Assembly (NCBI RefSeq): GCF_900129755.1
Contig: NZ_FQWT01000002.1
Coordinates: forward strand, 372,001 to 436,000
Direction of reading: 5' to 3'
Source of the DNA: Chryseobacterium oranimense
Lineage (GTDB): Bacteria > Bacteroidota > Bacteroidia > Flavobacteriales > Weeksellaceae
Length of the DNA stretch: 64,000 nt
Every line of letters begins with the position of its first letter. Position 1 is the stretch's first letter. A program made the translations under genes and the position numbers. The notes under the pieces are model-generated. The model was not told where the DNA came from. It made no database searches and saw only the letters and a list, made by a program, of their open reading frames with translations. Positions 1 through 9,117 of the stretch are shown in pieces.

Positions 1-138
1 ACCGGCAAATTTTCTGTTATGGAAGAATATCTGGACCTGATGCAGACTGAGCATATCCACGGATTTGTGCATGACAGCATTCTGGTAGATGTAGGAAGAC
101 CCGAATCTGTAATAGTAGCCGAAAAATATTTTAAATAA
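1..138 (+). CDS. C-terminal fragment of a sugar nucleotidyltransferase-like protein
   Basis: An open frame enters from the left edge and ends at TAA (136-138), so only the last 45 residues are visible. They contain a GKFSVMEEYLDLM stretch, then HDSILVDVGRPES and a terminal AEKYFK. This resembles the C-terminal end of NDP-sugar synthase or mannose-1-phosphate guanylyltransferase-like enzymes, where a short strand with VDVGxPES precedes the last helix. The catalytic N-terminal half lies outside the window, so the family call is tentative. The LOG gene begins 8 bases after the stop, so the two are probably co-transcribed. Confidence 0.55.
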   Translation, partial: TGKFSVMEEYLDLMQTEHIHGFVHDSILVDVGRPESVIVAEKYFK

Positions 139-146
139 TTTTTGAA

Positions 147-899
147 ATGGAAATGGATGGAACCAGGGATGAAAGTTTAGTAAATCCTGCCCTTGATATA
201 AACGAAACAAAACTTCACAATAGTCTCAGACAGAAAACCTGGGACGAAACCATCACCAAAGACAGCTGGATGGTTTTCAAAGTAATGGCCGAATTTGTAG
301 ACGGCTATGAGAAACTTGCTAAAATAGGACCTTGTGTTTCTATATTTGGCTCTGCAAGGCTGAAGCCTGAAAGCAGATATTACGAAATGGCAGTGGAAAT
401 TGCTGAAAAAATCACCAAACTTGGCTTCGGAATTATTACAGGAGGCGGACCGGGGATTATGGAGGCCGGAAATAAAGGTGCTTTTAATGCCCAGGGAAGA
501 TCTATAGGCCTTAATATTGATCTTCCGTTTGAGCAGCACTTTAATCCGTACATCAACAAATCCTATTCGATGAACTTCGATTACTTTTTTGTAAGAAAGG
601 TAATGTTTGTAAAATATTCCCAGGGATTTGTTGTAATGCCGGGTGGCTTCGGCACGCTGGATGAGCTTACTGAAGCGATGACCCTGATTCAGACCAATAA
701 AATCGGTAAATTCCCGATTGTTCTGGTAGGAAGTGAATTCTGGGGTGGATTACTGGACTGGTTCAAAGCAACACTCCTAAAAGAAGGAATGATTGCTGCA
801 GATGATCTTGACTTATACCGTGTGGTAGATACGGCTGACGAGGCAGTGGCTCATATCAAGGCATTCTACGATAAGTATTCTGTGAATGTAAATTTCTAA
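147..899 (+). CDS. LOG family (TIGR00730) nucleotide 5'-monophosphate phosphoribohydrolase
   Basis: This 250-residue protein has a Rossmann-like fold of the LOG/lysine-decarboxylase-like family. Visible motifs are SIFGSARL near residue 68, a glycine-rich GIITGGGPGIMEAGNKGA loop, and the diagnostic PGGFGTLDELTEAM motif near residue 165. Characterised family members cleave the N-glycosidic bond of nucleoside 5'-monophosphates (cytokinin ribotides, AMP) and act in the cytoplasm. The long N-terminal extension before the fold is typical of the 240-260 residue bacterial type. The gene follows the nucleotidyltransferase fragment with an 8-base gap. The physiological substrate cannot be read from the sequence. 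Confidence 0.85.
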   Translation: MEMDGTRDESLVNPALDINETKLHNSLRQKTWDETITKDSWMVFKVMAEFVDGYEKLAKIGPCVSIFGSARLKPESRYYEMAVEIAEKITKLGFGIITGGGPGIMEAGNKGAFNAQGRSIGLNIDLPFEQHFNPYINKSYSMNFDYFFVRKVMFVKYSQGFVVMPGGFGTLDELTEAMTLIQTNKIGKFPIVLVGSEFWGGLLDWFKATLLKEGMIAADDLDLYRVVDTADEAVAHIKAFYDKYSVNVNF

Positions 900-957
900 T
901 TGGCATATTATTTGTGACCTTTATAAAACAAGTATGATTGTAAATCTATTAATTAAG

Positions 958-1428
958 ATGAAAAAACTTTTATATATATCGGGAATTTTAACATTTTTTG
1001 TGTTAATGAGTTTTACGTATGTAGACTTTTTCTCTTCAATGACAAAAGTTGATTATATAGATGGAAGCAAAACATTGAAGTTTACCACAAAAATAAATAC
1101 CAGCCATATTTCTGATGCTATTAAAATTAATCCTAATACAGCAGGGTTTGAAGCGGAGGTAAAAAGATATGTGAACAATAATTTTGATGTGTACATCAAT
1201 GGCTCTCCAAAAACTATAACCTTCACCGGAAGTCAGGTAAGCGGAGAAACTGTATGGGTGTATTTTGAAACCGGCGGCGTGTCGGACATCAGCACTATGA
1301 AGATTAAGAATACCATTCTTTTAAGCGCCTTTCCTAAGCAGTTCAACGTAGTGAGCATTGCTTACAAAGGAAGCCAGAAAGTAATGAATTTCCAACGGGG
1401 AAAGGAAGTCAATGAAGTTTCTTTCTAA
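958..1428 (+). CDS. Exported DUF6702-like protein
   Basis: The reading frame opens at 934, but the ATG at 958 begins a classic signal peptide (MKKLLYISGILTFFVLMSFTYV), so 958 is preferred. The mature part of about 135 residues is beta-rich, with a KVDYIDGSKTLKFTTKI start, a YVNNNFDVYINGSP segment and an IAYKGSQKVMNFQRGKE end. That pattern fits the DUF6702 family of small periplasmic proteins found in Bacteroidota, often near M1 peptidase genes. Function is unknown. It is followed by a good terminator, so it is probably the last gene of its unit. Confidence 0.6.
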   Translation: MKKLLYISGILTFFVLMSFTYVDFFSSMTKVDYIDGSKTLKFTTKINTSHISDAIKINPNTAGFEAEVKRYVNNNFDVYINGSPKTITFTGSQVSGETVWVYFETGGVSDISTMKIKNTILLSAFPKQFNVVSIAYKGSQKVMNFQRGKEVNEVSF

Positions 1429-1453
1429 ACATGGATAACTTTAAAATAACAAG

Positions 1454-1480
1454 CCACTGCAGATGCGGTGGTTTTTTGTT
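1454..1480 (+). terminator. Rho-independent terminator after the DUF6702-like gene
   Basis: CCACTGC and GCGGTGG form a 7-bp stem with one wobble around a 4-base loop, followed directly by TTTTTTG. It lies 26 bases after the upstream stop codon. The rest of the gap up to 1646 has no clear signal. Confidence 0.7.
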
Positions 1481-1646
1481 TTATCTTTACCTGAACACTT
1501 CTTCGTAGGCCGTTTTTAAATCGTATTTTATATCACAAATACCATCGGACATGCCTGTTACAGGAAGCTTATTATATGAAACCATCGCACAAACAGTTTA
1601 CAGTGCAGGGAATACTATTAATCAGGAAGTAAAATAATTTTATTCA

Positions 1647-2102
1647 ATGAAGAGAGAGAATAAGATTGTCTTAATAATAACAATCTGTGTTATAGGCTGG
1701 ATTATCTATATGTTAAAGTATAAATCTATAAGCCCACCAACGGCAGTAATACTTAAAAATGCCAAATATACCGTAGGAGAAATAACTTCTGTTTATTATG
1801 GAGACAGAGCACATAGAAAAGGAAATGATTTTAGATTTAAGTATGAAAAAGAAATCATAAATGCTCATCAAGACGGAGAGTTTGTTAATGGAAGAAAGTA
1901 TCTTGTTGTATACGATTCTACCAATATTAGAAATGGATTTCTCATATTAGATAAATTTGACATTACAGATTCTTTAAGTAAATATCATATTTATAAAAAT
2001 TATAATTATTATGATGTTGGATGGTCATTGCAAAAAATACCATTTCAATATGATAAAAGTGATATTGACTATGAGGTAAAAATGAATCTTAGAAGTGAGT
2101 AG
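1647..2102 (+). CDS. Hypothetical membrane-anchored protein
   Basis: A 151-residue protein with one N-terminal membrane segment (about residues 7-23, IVLIITICVIGWIIYML) and a soluble remainder. I do not recognise the family. The segment GEITSVYYGDRAHRKGNDFRFKYE followed by GRKYLVVYDSTN resembles small Flavobacteriia proteins with a beta-sandwich-like domain outside the membrane, but no catalytic motif is visible. The gene is noticeably more AT-rich than its neighbours and stands alone between two terminators, which is consistent with accessory DNA. Confidence 0.5.
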   Translation: MKRENKIVLIITICVIGWIIYMLKYKSISPPTAVILKNAKYTVGEITSVYYGDRAHRKGNDFRFKYEKEIINAHQDGEFVNGRKYLVVYDSTNIRNGFLILDKFDITDSLSKYHIYKNYNYYDVGWSLQKIPFQYDKSDIDYEVKMNLRSE

Positions 2103-2173
2103 ATTCAGGTTTGAAGAAACCCAAAATCAATAACGATCATTTATATTAAACTTATTTTAAAACCGGACAAATG

Positions 2174-2200
2174 AAAAAGGTCGCCTATGAAAGACGACCT
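2174..2200 (-). terminator. Terminator downstream of the DUF5689 lipoprotein gene
   Basis: On the minus strand AGGTCG and CGACCT flank an 11-base loop and run into TTTTT. It is placed about 24 bases after the stop of the minus-strand gene that ends at 2224. Confidence 0.7.
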
Positions 2201-2223
2201 ATATTTAAAATACCAGATTTAGA

Positions 2224-3615
2224 TTATTGAACCTGGATATTGTCTAATTGAATAGTTGTGGTCACCCCACTTCCGTTTCCTGTATATTCGAATAAGATAT
2301 ACCCGTTTCCTGTCAATGTACTAGGGATAGTATAAGTTCCTGCAGGAGCTAATGTTCCGTAACCACTGGTCGGCGTCTGCGGAATTGTAAATGCAGAGGT
2401 GATATCCGTTTTCGTTGCAGCAGTAATATCTCCCAGCGGTGTATAGTTGGTGGTATAATACACTTTTAAAGCATTACCATTCCAGAATCCAACATTCACA
2501 TCAAATTTCAATGTATTTGCAGCTGTAAAGTCAACCGGTACGATGAAGTAAGTAGTATATGCCCCTGTTCCGGAATTAGCTCCCAATTGGATATATTTAT
2601 TACCGCTAAATGATTTCAACTGCCAGTATCTGTTTCCTAAAAGAGGATCGTTGATATACTTAGGGAATACCTCCAGGTTGGCAGGAGTGGTTGCATAGCT
2701 TTCAAAATTTTCAAGGAAAGATCCTGAATAAGTAATTGCAGTACCTCCTTTAGGCGGAGTAGCATCTATTCTGGTTCCTTTGAAGTTAATGTCTTTCGTA
2801 TTTCTGATAAGCATCTGCCATGTAGAATTATAACGGCTTACTACGAAAGTAGCATCTCCGTTTCCTGTTGGCAATAATGTAGCTCCTTCAGAGAAGAATG
2901 CAGAGTTTCTTATAGTAGCAGAATTTCCTGAACCATCTTCCAGTGTTCTGTCTGTATCTACCCCTGCACCCCCAACATAATCAATATAAGTTTTGTTTAC
3001 AGGATAAATATCACCGATTGAAAACTGGGTGTTAGGAACTTTTACCAATGTATTGATGTATTGCTCGCTCTTAGCTGCAGCAAGGTTAGGCAATTCAACC
3101 GGCTTAATGTTTACTACTTCAAGGCCGCTACCACCACAAACCCCGGAAACGTATCTGCTTACCAAAGAGGCTGGAATTCTTCCGATAGCATAAGTAGGGT
3201 CCACAGAACCTATTTTTACCGTTCCCCTGTCGATACCCAGTCTCAATCCTTTGGCATTAATTCTGATGTGTGCTCCTACAGGGAAATCTGCATAGTTACT
3301 TGATTTATCAACTTCGATCTGAAGACCGGCAGTAGGATTTTCCGCCTTGTCCTGGAAAGAAATTGTTTTGTAGAAATTTCCGCTTTCGTCAGAAGAAATT
3401 ACATATCCGTCAAAAATCTGATCATTAGTGATCAAAAGATATCCTGTAGCCGGAGCCTGAGCTTTGAAATCTGCAAGAGAGATGTTCGGCGAAGGAAATT
3501 TGTTTTCACACTTAATAGGTGGTGTTTCCCATTCGTCTTTTTGTACACAAGAGGTAATAGCAACGGCTGCAAAGGCAACTCCTGTTACTAAACTTAAGTA
3601 TTTCTTTATGTTCAT
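2224..3615 (-). CDS. DUF5689 surface lipoprotein with a C-terminal jelly-roll-like domain
   Basis: This 463-residue protein starts with a lipoprotein signal whose lipobox VAITSC puts the lipidated cysteine at residue 23. The DUF5689 domain (about 40-270) begins at ISLADFKAQ and contains the KGLRLGIDRGTVKIG segment of an OB-like barrel. The rest (about 290-463) looks like a choice-of-anchor J/galactose-binding jelly roll, with FLENFESY at its start and an aromatic-rich YWQLKSFSGNKYIQLG stretch. It lies 36 bases downstream of a TonB receptor on the same strand, so it is probably that receptor's surface partner, analogous to SusD. A divergent secreted nuclease gene makes nucleic-acid or phosphate scavenging an attractive guess. 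Direct evidence for a substrate is lacking. Confidence 0.75.
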   Translation of the reverse strand: MNIKKYLSLVTGVAFAAVAITSCVQKDEWETPPIKCENKFPSPNISLADFKAQAPATGYLLITNDQIFDGYVISSDESGNFYKTISFQDKAENPTAGLQIEVDKSSNYADFPVGAHIRINAKGLRLGIDRGTVKIGSVDPTYAIGRIPASLVSRYVSGVCGGSGLEVVNIKPVELPNLAAAKSEQYINTLVKVPNTQFSIGDIYPVNKTYIDYVGGAGVDTDRTLEDGSGNSATIRNSAFFSEGATLLPTGNGDATFVVSRYNSTWQMLIRNTKDINFKGTRIDATPPKGGTAITYSGSFLENFESYATTPANLEVFPKYINDPLLGNRYWQLKSFSGNKYIQLGANSGTGAYTTYFIVPVDFTAANTLKFDVNVGFWNGNALKVYYTTNYTPLGDITAATKTDITSAFTIPQTPTSGYGTLAPAGTYTIPSTLTGNGYILFEYTGNGSGVTTTIQLDNIQVQ

Positions 3616-3651
3616 CTTAATAATTTTTAAAAGTAGTTAGTTGACTGATTA

Positions 3652-6519
3652 TTAGAATCTAAACTGTAAATTCACAAAATATGATCTTCCCTGGGTGTAC
3701 CAGTATTTCGGTGCAAACAAAGTAAACTCTCTGTCAAGATCCTGAGAGAAAGTAGGATATTTAGCATTTCTGGTCTGCTCAAATCCACCTGTGATATACT
3801 TTCTGTTATCTAAGATATTATTTACAGTCGCAGAAATTAATACATAATATTTACCAATTACCCAGGACTTTCCTGCATTAGCATTTAAGAAGAAAGAGGA
3901 GGGTAACATATTCGGCTGTAAAACTCTTCTCAGCTCAGATTCTGTTAAGCCGGAATATGGTGTGTGTGTATTATCATTCTGTACAAATGATTCTGTTCTC
4001 ACCAATGCTGCAGGATCCAGGTAGTTTTGATCAAAATAGTTCCAGTTGGCACCTACCCACCAGTATTTAGGATTATTGTAGCGGAAACCTAAAGAGAATG
4101 CCTGCTGAGGAGTTCCTCCCTGACGGTAGTCTGTAATATATGCTTTACCTAGACTTGCGTAAGGAAGCCCATTGGCAAATGCACCCACAGCATCTGAAGC
4201 AAAATAAGTCATTGGATCATTCTTATAAGTATACTGTCCGATACTTGCCAGACCTTGTAGAGATAAAGTAGGTAATACCTTCACATCAACCCCCAGTTCC
4301 AAGCCCATGTTTCTTTTCTTCACATCCGTCATGATCTGGGATACAAATGCACTCTGAACGTTGGTTTGGTTACCGTCCGCATCAACACCGTTCAATGGGA
4401 GACCGTCTGCGAAGAATCTTTGAACGGTAGTTTCGTTATCCGTATCCACCAAATAACCTGTCAATCTTAATTTCAGGAATGGAGAAGAAATAACATAACT
4501 AAGGTCATTGGCATTTACCACCATGTTTTTCACTCCCGGAGCTACGGATCCGTTTACTCTCGGATTAACGAATAAATCTTCCAGATAAGGAGCCTGGGAA
4601 TAATAAGCACCGTTATAAACAAAGAAGTTTCTTCCGTTTAGCTTATAGATAACCTGTCCTTTCAGACCGTAGTTCCAATAGTTATAATCAGCTCCTTTAC
4701 CATAAGAGTCTTGGTATAAATAATGTTTGAACAAACCTTCTCTGTTGGAAGATGAATATCCTGCCATGGCAGAAACAAATACATCAAACTTTCCGGTTGA
4801 GAATTTCACCCCCGGGTTCACTTTCACTTCCTGTCTTCTGAAGATGTAGTCGTAACCCATTTTGTCGCCTACTCTTTTTGCTACATTATCTTCACCTTCA
4901 TTAAATAAACCTGATTTTCCCGGCTGGTTGGTAGCAGCAAACGGATCTCTGTTCAGTACAAAATCAGCTCCCAAAAGGTCGTTAACTTCTCTGTACTGCT
5001 CAGAATAATAGTTTTGGTAAGATACGTTTAATAAGAATTTAGTAGTATCGGTAAAATTATGGATAAAGTGTGTTGCTGCATTCCAGATTTTATCATCGCT
5101 TACATCATTTACCATATAATACAAAGCTCTTTTGCCGGTCTGTCCATAATAGGTTCCCGGAGCCTGCTGCATATTTCTTCTGTAAAGCTTATCCCAATCC
5201 AGCTGGGTAACGCTTGTATCTCCTGACTGCCATGCTGCCAGCGCTGTTCTGTAAGCATCCTGCGCAGTGGTGGTTGTTCCATCAGGATTAGTAACGGAAG
5301 CATTAGGATCTAAAGAATCGTAATAACTTGGTAAGTTTCTGTAATAGGTAGGAGACGGGTTCTGAACATTCTGCCAGTCTAAACGGGATCCTTTGTCTTT
5401 CCCGAACTGATAAGAAACAGATGTCCAAAGACTTGATTTTTTATTGATTTTCCAGAAATCCTGAATCTGGAAGATCGGCTGGAAACCTTTTCTTACCCTT
5501 TCGCTTCTCTGCTCTCCGTCCTGATATCCCCAATAAGAGTTATAGTGTACCCCTCTGTAATCATATACTTCCTGGGTGCTCGGGCTTGAAGTGGATCTTC
5601 TGTAAGGCGCTCCGATAAAGTTGAATGTCATTGAATGCTTGTCACTAAACTTTTTCTCAATTCCTAAATAAGTTCCATAGGCATCATAGAAAGTTCCGTC
5701 CTGGATCCCTTCTTCTGCCCATCTTCTTGCTCCCATCACAGTAAACGCCCATCCGGATTTGCTCATTCCTGAGCTGTATCTTAAAGAAGTTCTGTTTCTG
5801 TAATTTCTATTCGTTAAAGACTGAGTAAACTGAAAACCTTTTCTATACTCACTGGCTTTTGTATTTTTATAAACAACCGAACTGTTTCCACCAAATGCGT
5901 ATTCAGACGGAGAATGGTTGGATGAGATTTCAGGATATCTTGTAATCTCGTTAAGACCTCCCCAGTTTCCGAAATCTACGTTTCCGTTATCTGATTTTAC
6001 CATGGAAATACCATTAAGCATGGTCTCTCCCATTCTTCCATCAATCCCTCTTGGACGGAACCAATAAAATCCTAAATCAAACGCAGCAATTCTGCTGAAA
6101 ATGTCCTGAGACGATTGCAGCAAACCTACCGTAGATGCCTGGCCGCTATTGCTGTCTTCATCATCACCATCACTATCAATAATGGCTAGTCCCTGATCTG
6201 CACTGGTAAGCGCAGAATATAGAGTAATTGCCCCCAGATCCTTTCTCTTCTCATTGGCTACATCAAACTCCATTACTTTTGTTTCGTAATTCGGCTTGGT
6301 AATCACAATTTGGTAATGTCCCGGTTGTAGATCCACAAATTGGAAATATCCAATTTTGTCAGCCGTTACATCATTTTCGCTCCCTTTAAGATCTACTTCC
6401 GCCTTTTCAACAGGCTTTCCCTCGGCATCCTTAAGATACGCAAACACAGTAGTCTGCGCAAAATAAAATGATGCAGGAAGTAAAGTAAATAAAGAGACTA
6501 ATGATAGTTTTTTAATCAT
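3652..6519 (-). CDS. TonB-dependent outer membrane receptor with carboxypeptidase-regulatory-like N-terminus
   Basis: The frame is open up to 6594. The ATG at 6519 is preferred because it begins a signal peptide (MIKKLSLVSLFTLLPASFYFAQT) and a promoter-like TAnnTTTG box sits at 6582-6589, inside the longer version. The mature protein starts with a CarboxypepD_reg-like beta-sandwich (about residues 25-100, FAYLKDAEGKPVEKAEVDLKG). A plug domain and a large barrel with many aromatic strands follow, ending in YFVNLQFRF, a normal terminal barrel strand. The total of about 955 residues is typical for the family. It forms an operon with the DUF5689 lipoprotein and is transcribed away from a secreted endonuclease. 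The substrate is unknown; nucleotides or DNA fragments are an inference from context. Confidence 0.85.
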   Translation of the reverse strand: MIKKLSLVSLFTLLPASFYFAQTTVFAYLKDAEGKPVEKAEVDLKGSENDVTADKIGYFQFVDLQPGHYQIVITKPNYETKVMEFDVANEKRKDLGAITLYSALTSADQGLAIIDSDGDDEDSNSGQASTVGLLQSSQDIFSRIAAFDLGFYWFRPRGIDGRMGETMLNGISMVKSDNGNVDFGNWGGLNEITRYPEISSNHSPSEYAFGGNSSVVYKNTKASEYRKGFQFTQSLTNRNYRNRTSLRYSSGMSKSGWAFTVMGARRWAEEGIQDGTFYDAYGTYLGIEKKFSDKHSMTFNFIGAPYRRSTSSPSTQEVYDYRGVHYNSYWGYQDGEQRSERVRKGFQPIFQIQDFWKINKKSSLWTSVSYQFGKDKGSRLDWQNVQNPSPTYYRNLPSYYDSLDPNASVTNPDGTTTTAQDAYRTALAAWQSGDTSVTQLDWDKLYRRNMQQAPGTYYGQTGKRALYYMVNDVSDDKIWNAATHFIHNFTDTTKFLLNVSYQNYYSEQYREVNDLLGADFVLNRDPFAATNQPGKSGLFNEGEDNVAKRVGDKMGYDYIFRRQEVKVNPGVKFSTGKFDVFVSAMAGYSSSNREGLFKHYLYQDSYGKGADYNYWNYGLKGQVIYKLNGRNFFVYNGAYYSQAPYLEDLFVNPRVNGSVAPGVKNMVVNANDLSYVISSPFLKLRLTGYLVDTDNETTVQRFFADGLPLNGVDADGNQTNVQSAFVSQIMTDVKKRNMGLELGVDVKVLPTLSLQGLASIGQYTYKNDPMTYFASDAVGAFANGLPYASLGKAYITDYRQGGTPQQAFSLGFRYNNPKYWWVGANWNYFDQNYLDPAALVRTESFVQNDNTHTPYSGLTESELRRVLQPNMLPSSFFLNANAGKSWVIGKYYVLISATVNNILDNRKYITGGFEQTRNAKYPTFSQDLDREFTLFAPKYWYTQGRSYFVNLQFRF

Positions 6520-6581
6520 GAGTATATTATTTTTTTTAATACTTTTCTTCTTAATTCTCAACAGTTTAAAAGTTGGGGGCA

Positions 6582-6610
6582 CAAATTTAATCAAAATTTG
6601 GAATTTCCAA
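6582..6610 (-). promoter_or_regulatory. Promoter of the TonB receptor/DUF5689 operon
   Basis: Read on the minus strand, TTG at 6610-6608 is followed after 18 bases by TAAATTTG (6589-6582). This matches the Bacteroidota consensus TTG-N17-23-TAnnTTTG. It lies about 60 bases upstream of the preferred start codon. Confidence 0.5.
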
Positions 6611-6764
6611 TTTTTTTAACATTGTTTTTTCTTAACATTGCAATCTTTTATGATTCATTATGTAAGAGAATTGTTTTATCTTGTTTTAAATTTACAAATA
6701 TTTAAAATGCATTGAATTAAAAAAAGGTAAATTTGTCGTTTAAATAATTTTAATACTCTAGAGG

Positions 6765-7952
6765 ATGAAGAGATTTATGAGTTTTATGGCTGTTATTTTT
6801 TCAATAATGGCTTTTACACAACAGGGGAAGCTTAGAAAAGTGGCTACTGTTGGCTTTTTGAATGTAGAAAACCTTTGGGACACTATCCGTTCTGCAGATT
6901 ATATTGATGGTACTAAAGATATTAGCAATCCAGCTTTCCACAGAAGCATTCCGCTTGATTCCATTAAATTTTTGGAGGCTGAAAAGTATGACGGTCCCTG
7001 GAGCGATGGTGCTTTAAAAGGTAAAAAAGCAGTAAGATACCAAAGCGGATCAGATGAATTTACACCCAACAGTGCAAAGAACTATAATACTAAAGTATAT
7101 AAGGCAAAACTTGCCAATGAAGCCAAAGTAATTTCCGAAATGGGTGCCCAGTATACAAAAACAGCACCGGCAGTAGTAGGACTTATTGAAGTGGAAAACA
7201 GACAGGTAATTGAAGATCTTGTGAAGCAGCCAGCTCTTGCCAAATACGACTACGGAATTATCCATTACAATTCTTATGACTACAGGGGAATTGATGTTGC
7301 ATTAATTTATCAGAAAAGAAGATTCACCCCAACCAATTCGTTGAAAAAAGAACTGAAAATTTTCGGTGATGACGGTAAAAGGGAATACACAAGGGATATT
7401 TTGGTGGTAACCGGCTTCCTTGATAACGAAAAGGTAGCATTTTTCATGAATCACTGGCCATCAAGAAGAGGCGGTGAAGCGGTTTCATTGCCGAAAAGAA
7501 ATGCGGCTGCCACTTTATTGAAACAGCAGATGGACAGTATAAGAACATTGGACCCTTCTACAAAGCTTTTTGCAATGGGTGACTTTAATGATGATCCTGT
7601 AAGCGCAAGTTTAAAAAATTATTTAAAAGCTGTAGCAAGCCCTAAGGACCTGAGCGAAACTACACCTTACCTTAACTTAATGTATCCTCTGTATAAAAAA
7701 GGAATTGCTTCACTGGCTTACCAGGATGCTCCCAACTTATTCGACCAGATCATTGTTTCTAAAAATCTAATGTCGGATCAGGTAACAAAAGAATACTCAG
7801 TATATAAAGCCGAAATCTTTGCTCCGCCTTATCTGGTAAACAAAGAAGGCAACTACAAAGGTTATCCTTTCAGGTCCTGGAACGGAGACCAGTTTACCGG
7901 AGGATACAGTGACCACTTCCCGGCATTTGTAATTCTTCAGAAAGAACCATAA
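6765..7952 (+). CDS. Secreted endonuclease/exonuclease/phosphatase family protein
   Basis: A 395-residue protein with an N-terminal signal (MKRFMSFMAVIFSIMAFTQQ) and a complete EEP (DNase I-like) fold. Each conserved motif is present: FLNVENLWD near residue 33 (catalytic Asn), GLIEVEN near 140 (metal-binding Glu), MNHWPSRRGG near 228 (catalytic His), MGDFNDD near 270 (Asp/Asn) and GGYSDHFP near 380 (terminal Asp-His). The family hydrolyses phosphodiester bonds in DNA, RNA or phospholipids. The export signal and the absence of DNA-repair-type features suggest a periplasmic or extracellular nuclease. It is divergent from the TonB receptor operon. A TAAATTTG box at 6728-6735 may be its -7 element, but the spacing to the nearest TTG is short. 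Confidence 0.8.
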   Translation: MKRFMSFMAVIFSIMAFTQQGKLRKVATVGFLNVENLWDTIRSADYIDGTKDISNPAFHRSIPLDSIKFLEAEKYDGPWSDGALKGKKAVRYQSGSDEFTPNSAKNYNTKVYKAKLANEAKVISEMGAQYTKTAPAVVGLIEVENRQVIEDLVKQPALAKYDYGIIHYNSYDYRGIDVALIYQKRRFTPTNSLKKELKIFGDDGKREYTRDILVVTGFLDNEKVAFFMNHWPSRRGGEAVSLPKRNAAATLLKQQMDSIRTLDPSTKLFAMGDFNDDPVSASLKNYLKAVASPKDLSETTPYLNLMYPLYKKGIASLAYQDAPNLFDQIIVSKNLMSDQVTKEYSVYKAEIFAPPYLVNKEGNYKGYPFRSWNGDQFTGGYSDHFPAFVILQKEP

Positions 7953-7965
7953 AAAATTAACTTAG

Positions 7966-7989
7966 GCACTCATTTTGAGTGCTTATTTT
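7966..7989 (+). terminator. Terminator after the endonuclease gene
   Basis: GCACTC-ATTTT-GAGTGC forms a perfect 6-bp stem and runs into TTATTTTAT. It sits between the nuclease stop and the next start. Confidence 0.65.
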
Positions 7990-8004
7990 ATATAATCTTT
8001 TATT

Positions 8005-8424
8005 ATGAAAAATCTTATTCTATTGTTTTTCTTAGCTTTAATTCCTTTCAGCTGTTTTTCCCAGGACAGTACTAAGAAGGAAGAAGAAAAATCTGAAATG
8101 AAGCCTTCTAAGAATGAAGACGGAGAATGGGACCTTACCGTGATCGATACCCAATTCGATTATTTTCTGAATGCTGTGGCCAAGCCCATAAGCCAATATT
8201 CGGAATCTTATCTGAAAACCAAAAACTCATTCCTCGTTGCTGAGTGGAATTCTTACTATAATTCAGGAAAATACCGGAATATTATAGAATCCGGAATAGA
8301 TTATGATCCCAGAGAAAATTATGGAATTAAGTTCGAATACAAGCTTTATCAGGTTTTTGCCTATGTGAGCTGGAAATACGGATTGAGAATGAACGGACTT
8401 TCAGGAAGTGATGCCATGAGATAA
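8005..8424 (+). CDS. Exported DUF6146-like protein
   Basis: A 139-residue protein with a signal peptide (MKNLILLFFLALIPFSCFS) that may be a lipoprotein signal, since a cysteine follows PFS at position 17. A charged linker rich in Lys and Glu comes next (about 22-45). The conserved part starts at WDLTVIDTQFDYFL and contains SESYLKTKNSFLVAEWN and IDYDPRENYGIKFEYKLY, which match my recollection of the DUF6146 family in Bacteroidota. Function is unknown. It is a short independent gene that converges on the superoxide dismutase gene. Confidence 0.6.
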   Translation: MKNLILLFFLALIPFSCFSQDSTKKEEEKSEMKPSKNEDGEWDLTVIDTQFDYFLNAVAKPISQYSESYLKTKNSFLVAEWNSYYNSGKYRNIIESGIDYDPRENYGIKFEYKLYQVFAYVSWKYGLRMNGLSGSDAMR

Positions 8425-8444
8425 TACTTTCTTAAACCAAAATA

Positions 8445-8476
8445 AAAAAGGTTCAGAATTTCTTCTGAACCTTTTT
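8445..8476. terminator. Bidirectional terminator between DUF6146 and superoxide dismutase
   Basis: AAAAAGGTTCAGAA and TTCTGAACCTTTTT form a perfect 14-bp inverted repeat around a 4-base loop. The A-tract and T-tract let it serve both converging genes. Confidence 0.85.
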
Positions 8477-8496
8477 ATTTTTATAATAGCTGAAAA

Positions 8497-9093
8497 TTAT
8501 TTGTTGAATAATTCCTCTACTTTATCCCAGTTTACTACGCTGAAGAAAGCAGCAACATAATCTGGTCTTCTGTTTTGGTAATTTAAATAATAAGCATGTT
8601 CCCAAACATCCAATCCTAAAACAGGAGTTCCTTTAACATCTGCAACCGGCATTAACGGATTATCCTGGTTTGGAGTAGAAGAAACAGATACGGAACCGTC
8701 AGAATTTTTAACTAACCAAGCCCATCCTGAACCAAATCTTGTTTTAGCAGCCTCAGAAAAATCAGTTTTGAATTTTTCAAGGCCTCCGTAAGCTTCAATA
8801 GCTGCTTTTACGTTTCCTACAGGTTCTTTGCTTCCTCCAGGAGTTAAAATTTCCCAGAATAAAGAGTGGTTAAAGTGCCCTCCTCCATTATTTCTTACAG
8901 CCGGCTTGTCAGTTCCTGTCTGGCAGATCTCTTCGATAGTTTTACCAGCCAGTTCAGTTCCTTCAATTGCTTTATTTAAATTGTCAATATAAGCCTGGTG
9001 ATGTTTTGTATGGTGGATTTCCATAGTTCTCGCATCAATGGTCGGCTCTAATGCATCGTATGCATATCCTAATTTAGGTAATTCAAATGACAT
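8497..9093 (-). CDS. sodA: Superoxide dismutase, Fe/Mn family, Mn-type signature
   Basis: The frame opens at 9120, but the ATG at 9093 gives the standard N-terminus [17 protein letters not shown] and a 198-residue protein. A strong promoter whose -7 box lies at 9118-9125 makes the longer form impossible from that promoter. Metal ligands are visible: His in MEIHHTKHH (residue 27), His in [11 protein letters not shown], and Asp and His in LDVWEHAYY. The second-sphere glutamine is in PNQDNPL, and GGHFNHS replaces the iron-type AAQ-WNH pattern, so manganese or cambialistic use is likely. It detoxifies superoxide in the cytoplasm. The gene is monocistronic. Confidence 0.93.
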   Translation of the reverse strand: MSFELPKLGYAYDALEPTIDARTMEIHHTKHHQAYIDNLNKAIEGTELAGKTIEEICQTGTDKPAVRNNGGGHFNHSLFWEILTPGGSKEPVGNVKAAIEAYGGLEKFKTDFSEAAKTRFGSGWAWLVKNSDGSVSVSSTPNQDNPLMPVADVKGTPVLGLDVWEHAYYLNYQNRRPDYVAAFFSVVNWDKVEELFNK

Positions 9094-9117
9094 AATCTTT
9101 ATTTTTAATGTTATAGT

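Noticed and set aside
1551-1637. 28-codon plus-strand frame before the hypothetical gene at 1647
   Set aside because: It is short, has no visible ribosome-binding context or domain, and overlaps no conserved feature. It could be a gene remnant but cannot be supported.
6519-6594. Upstream start for the TonB receptor at 6594
   Set aside because: It adds a basic non-signal extension and overlaps the promoter -7 box at 6582-6589; the ATG at 6519 begins a normal signal peptide.
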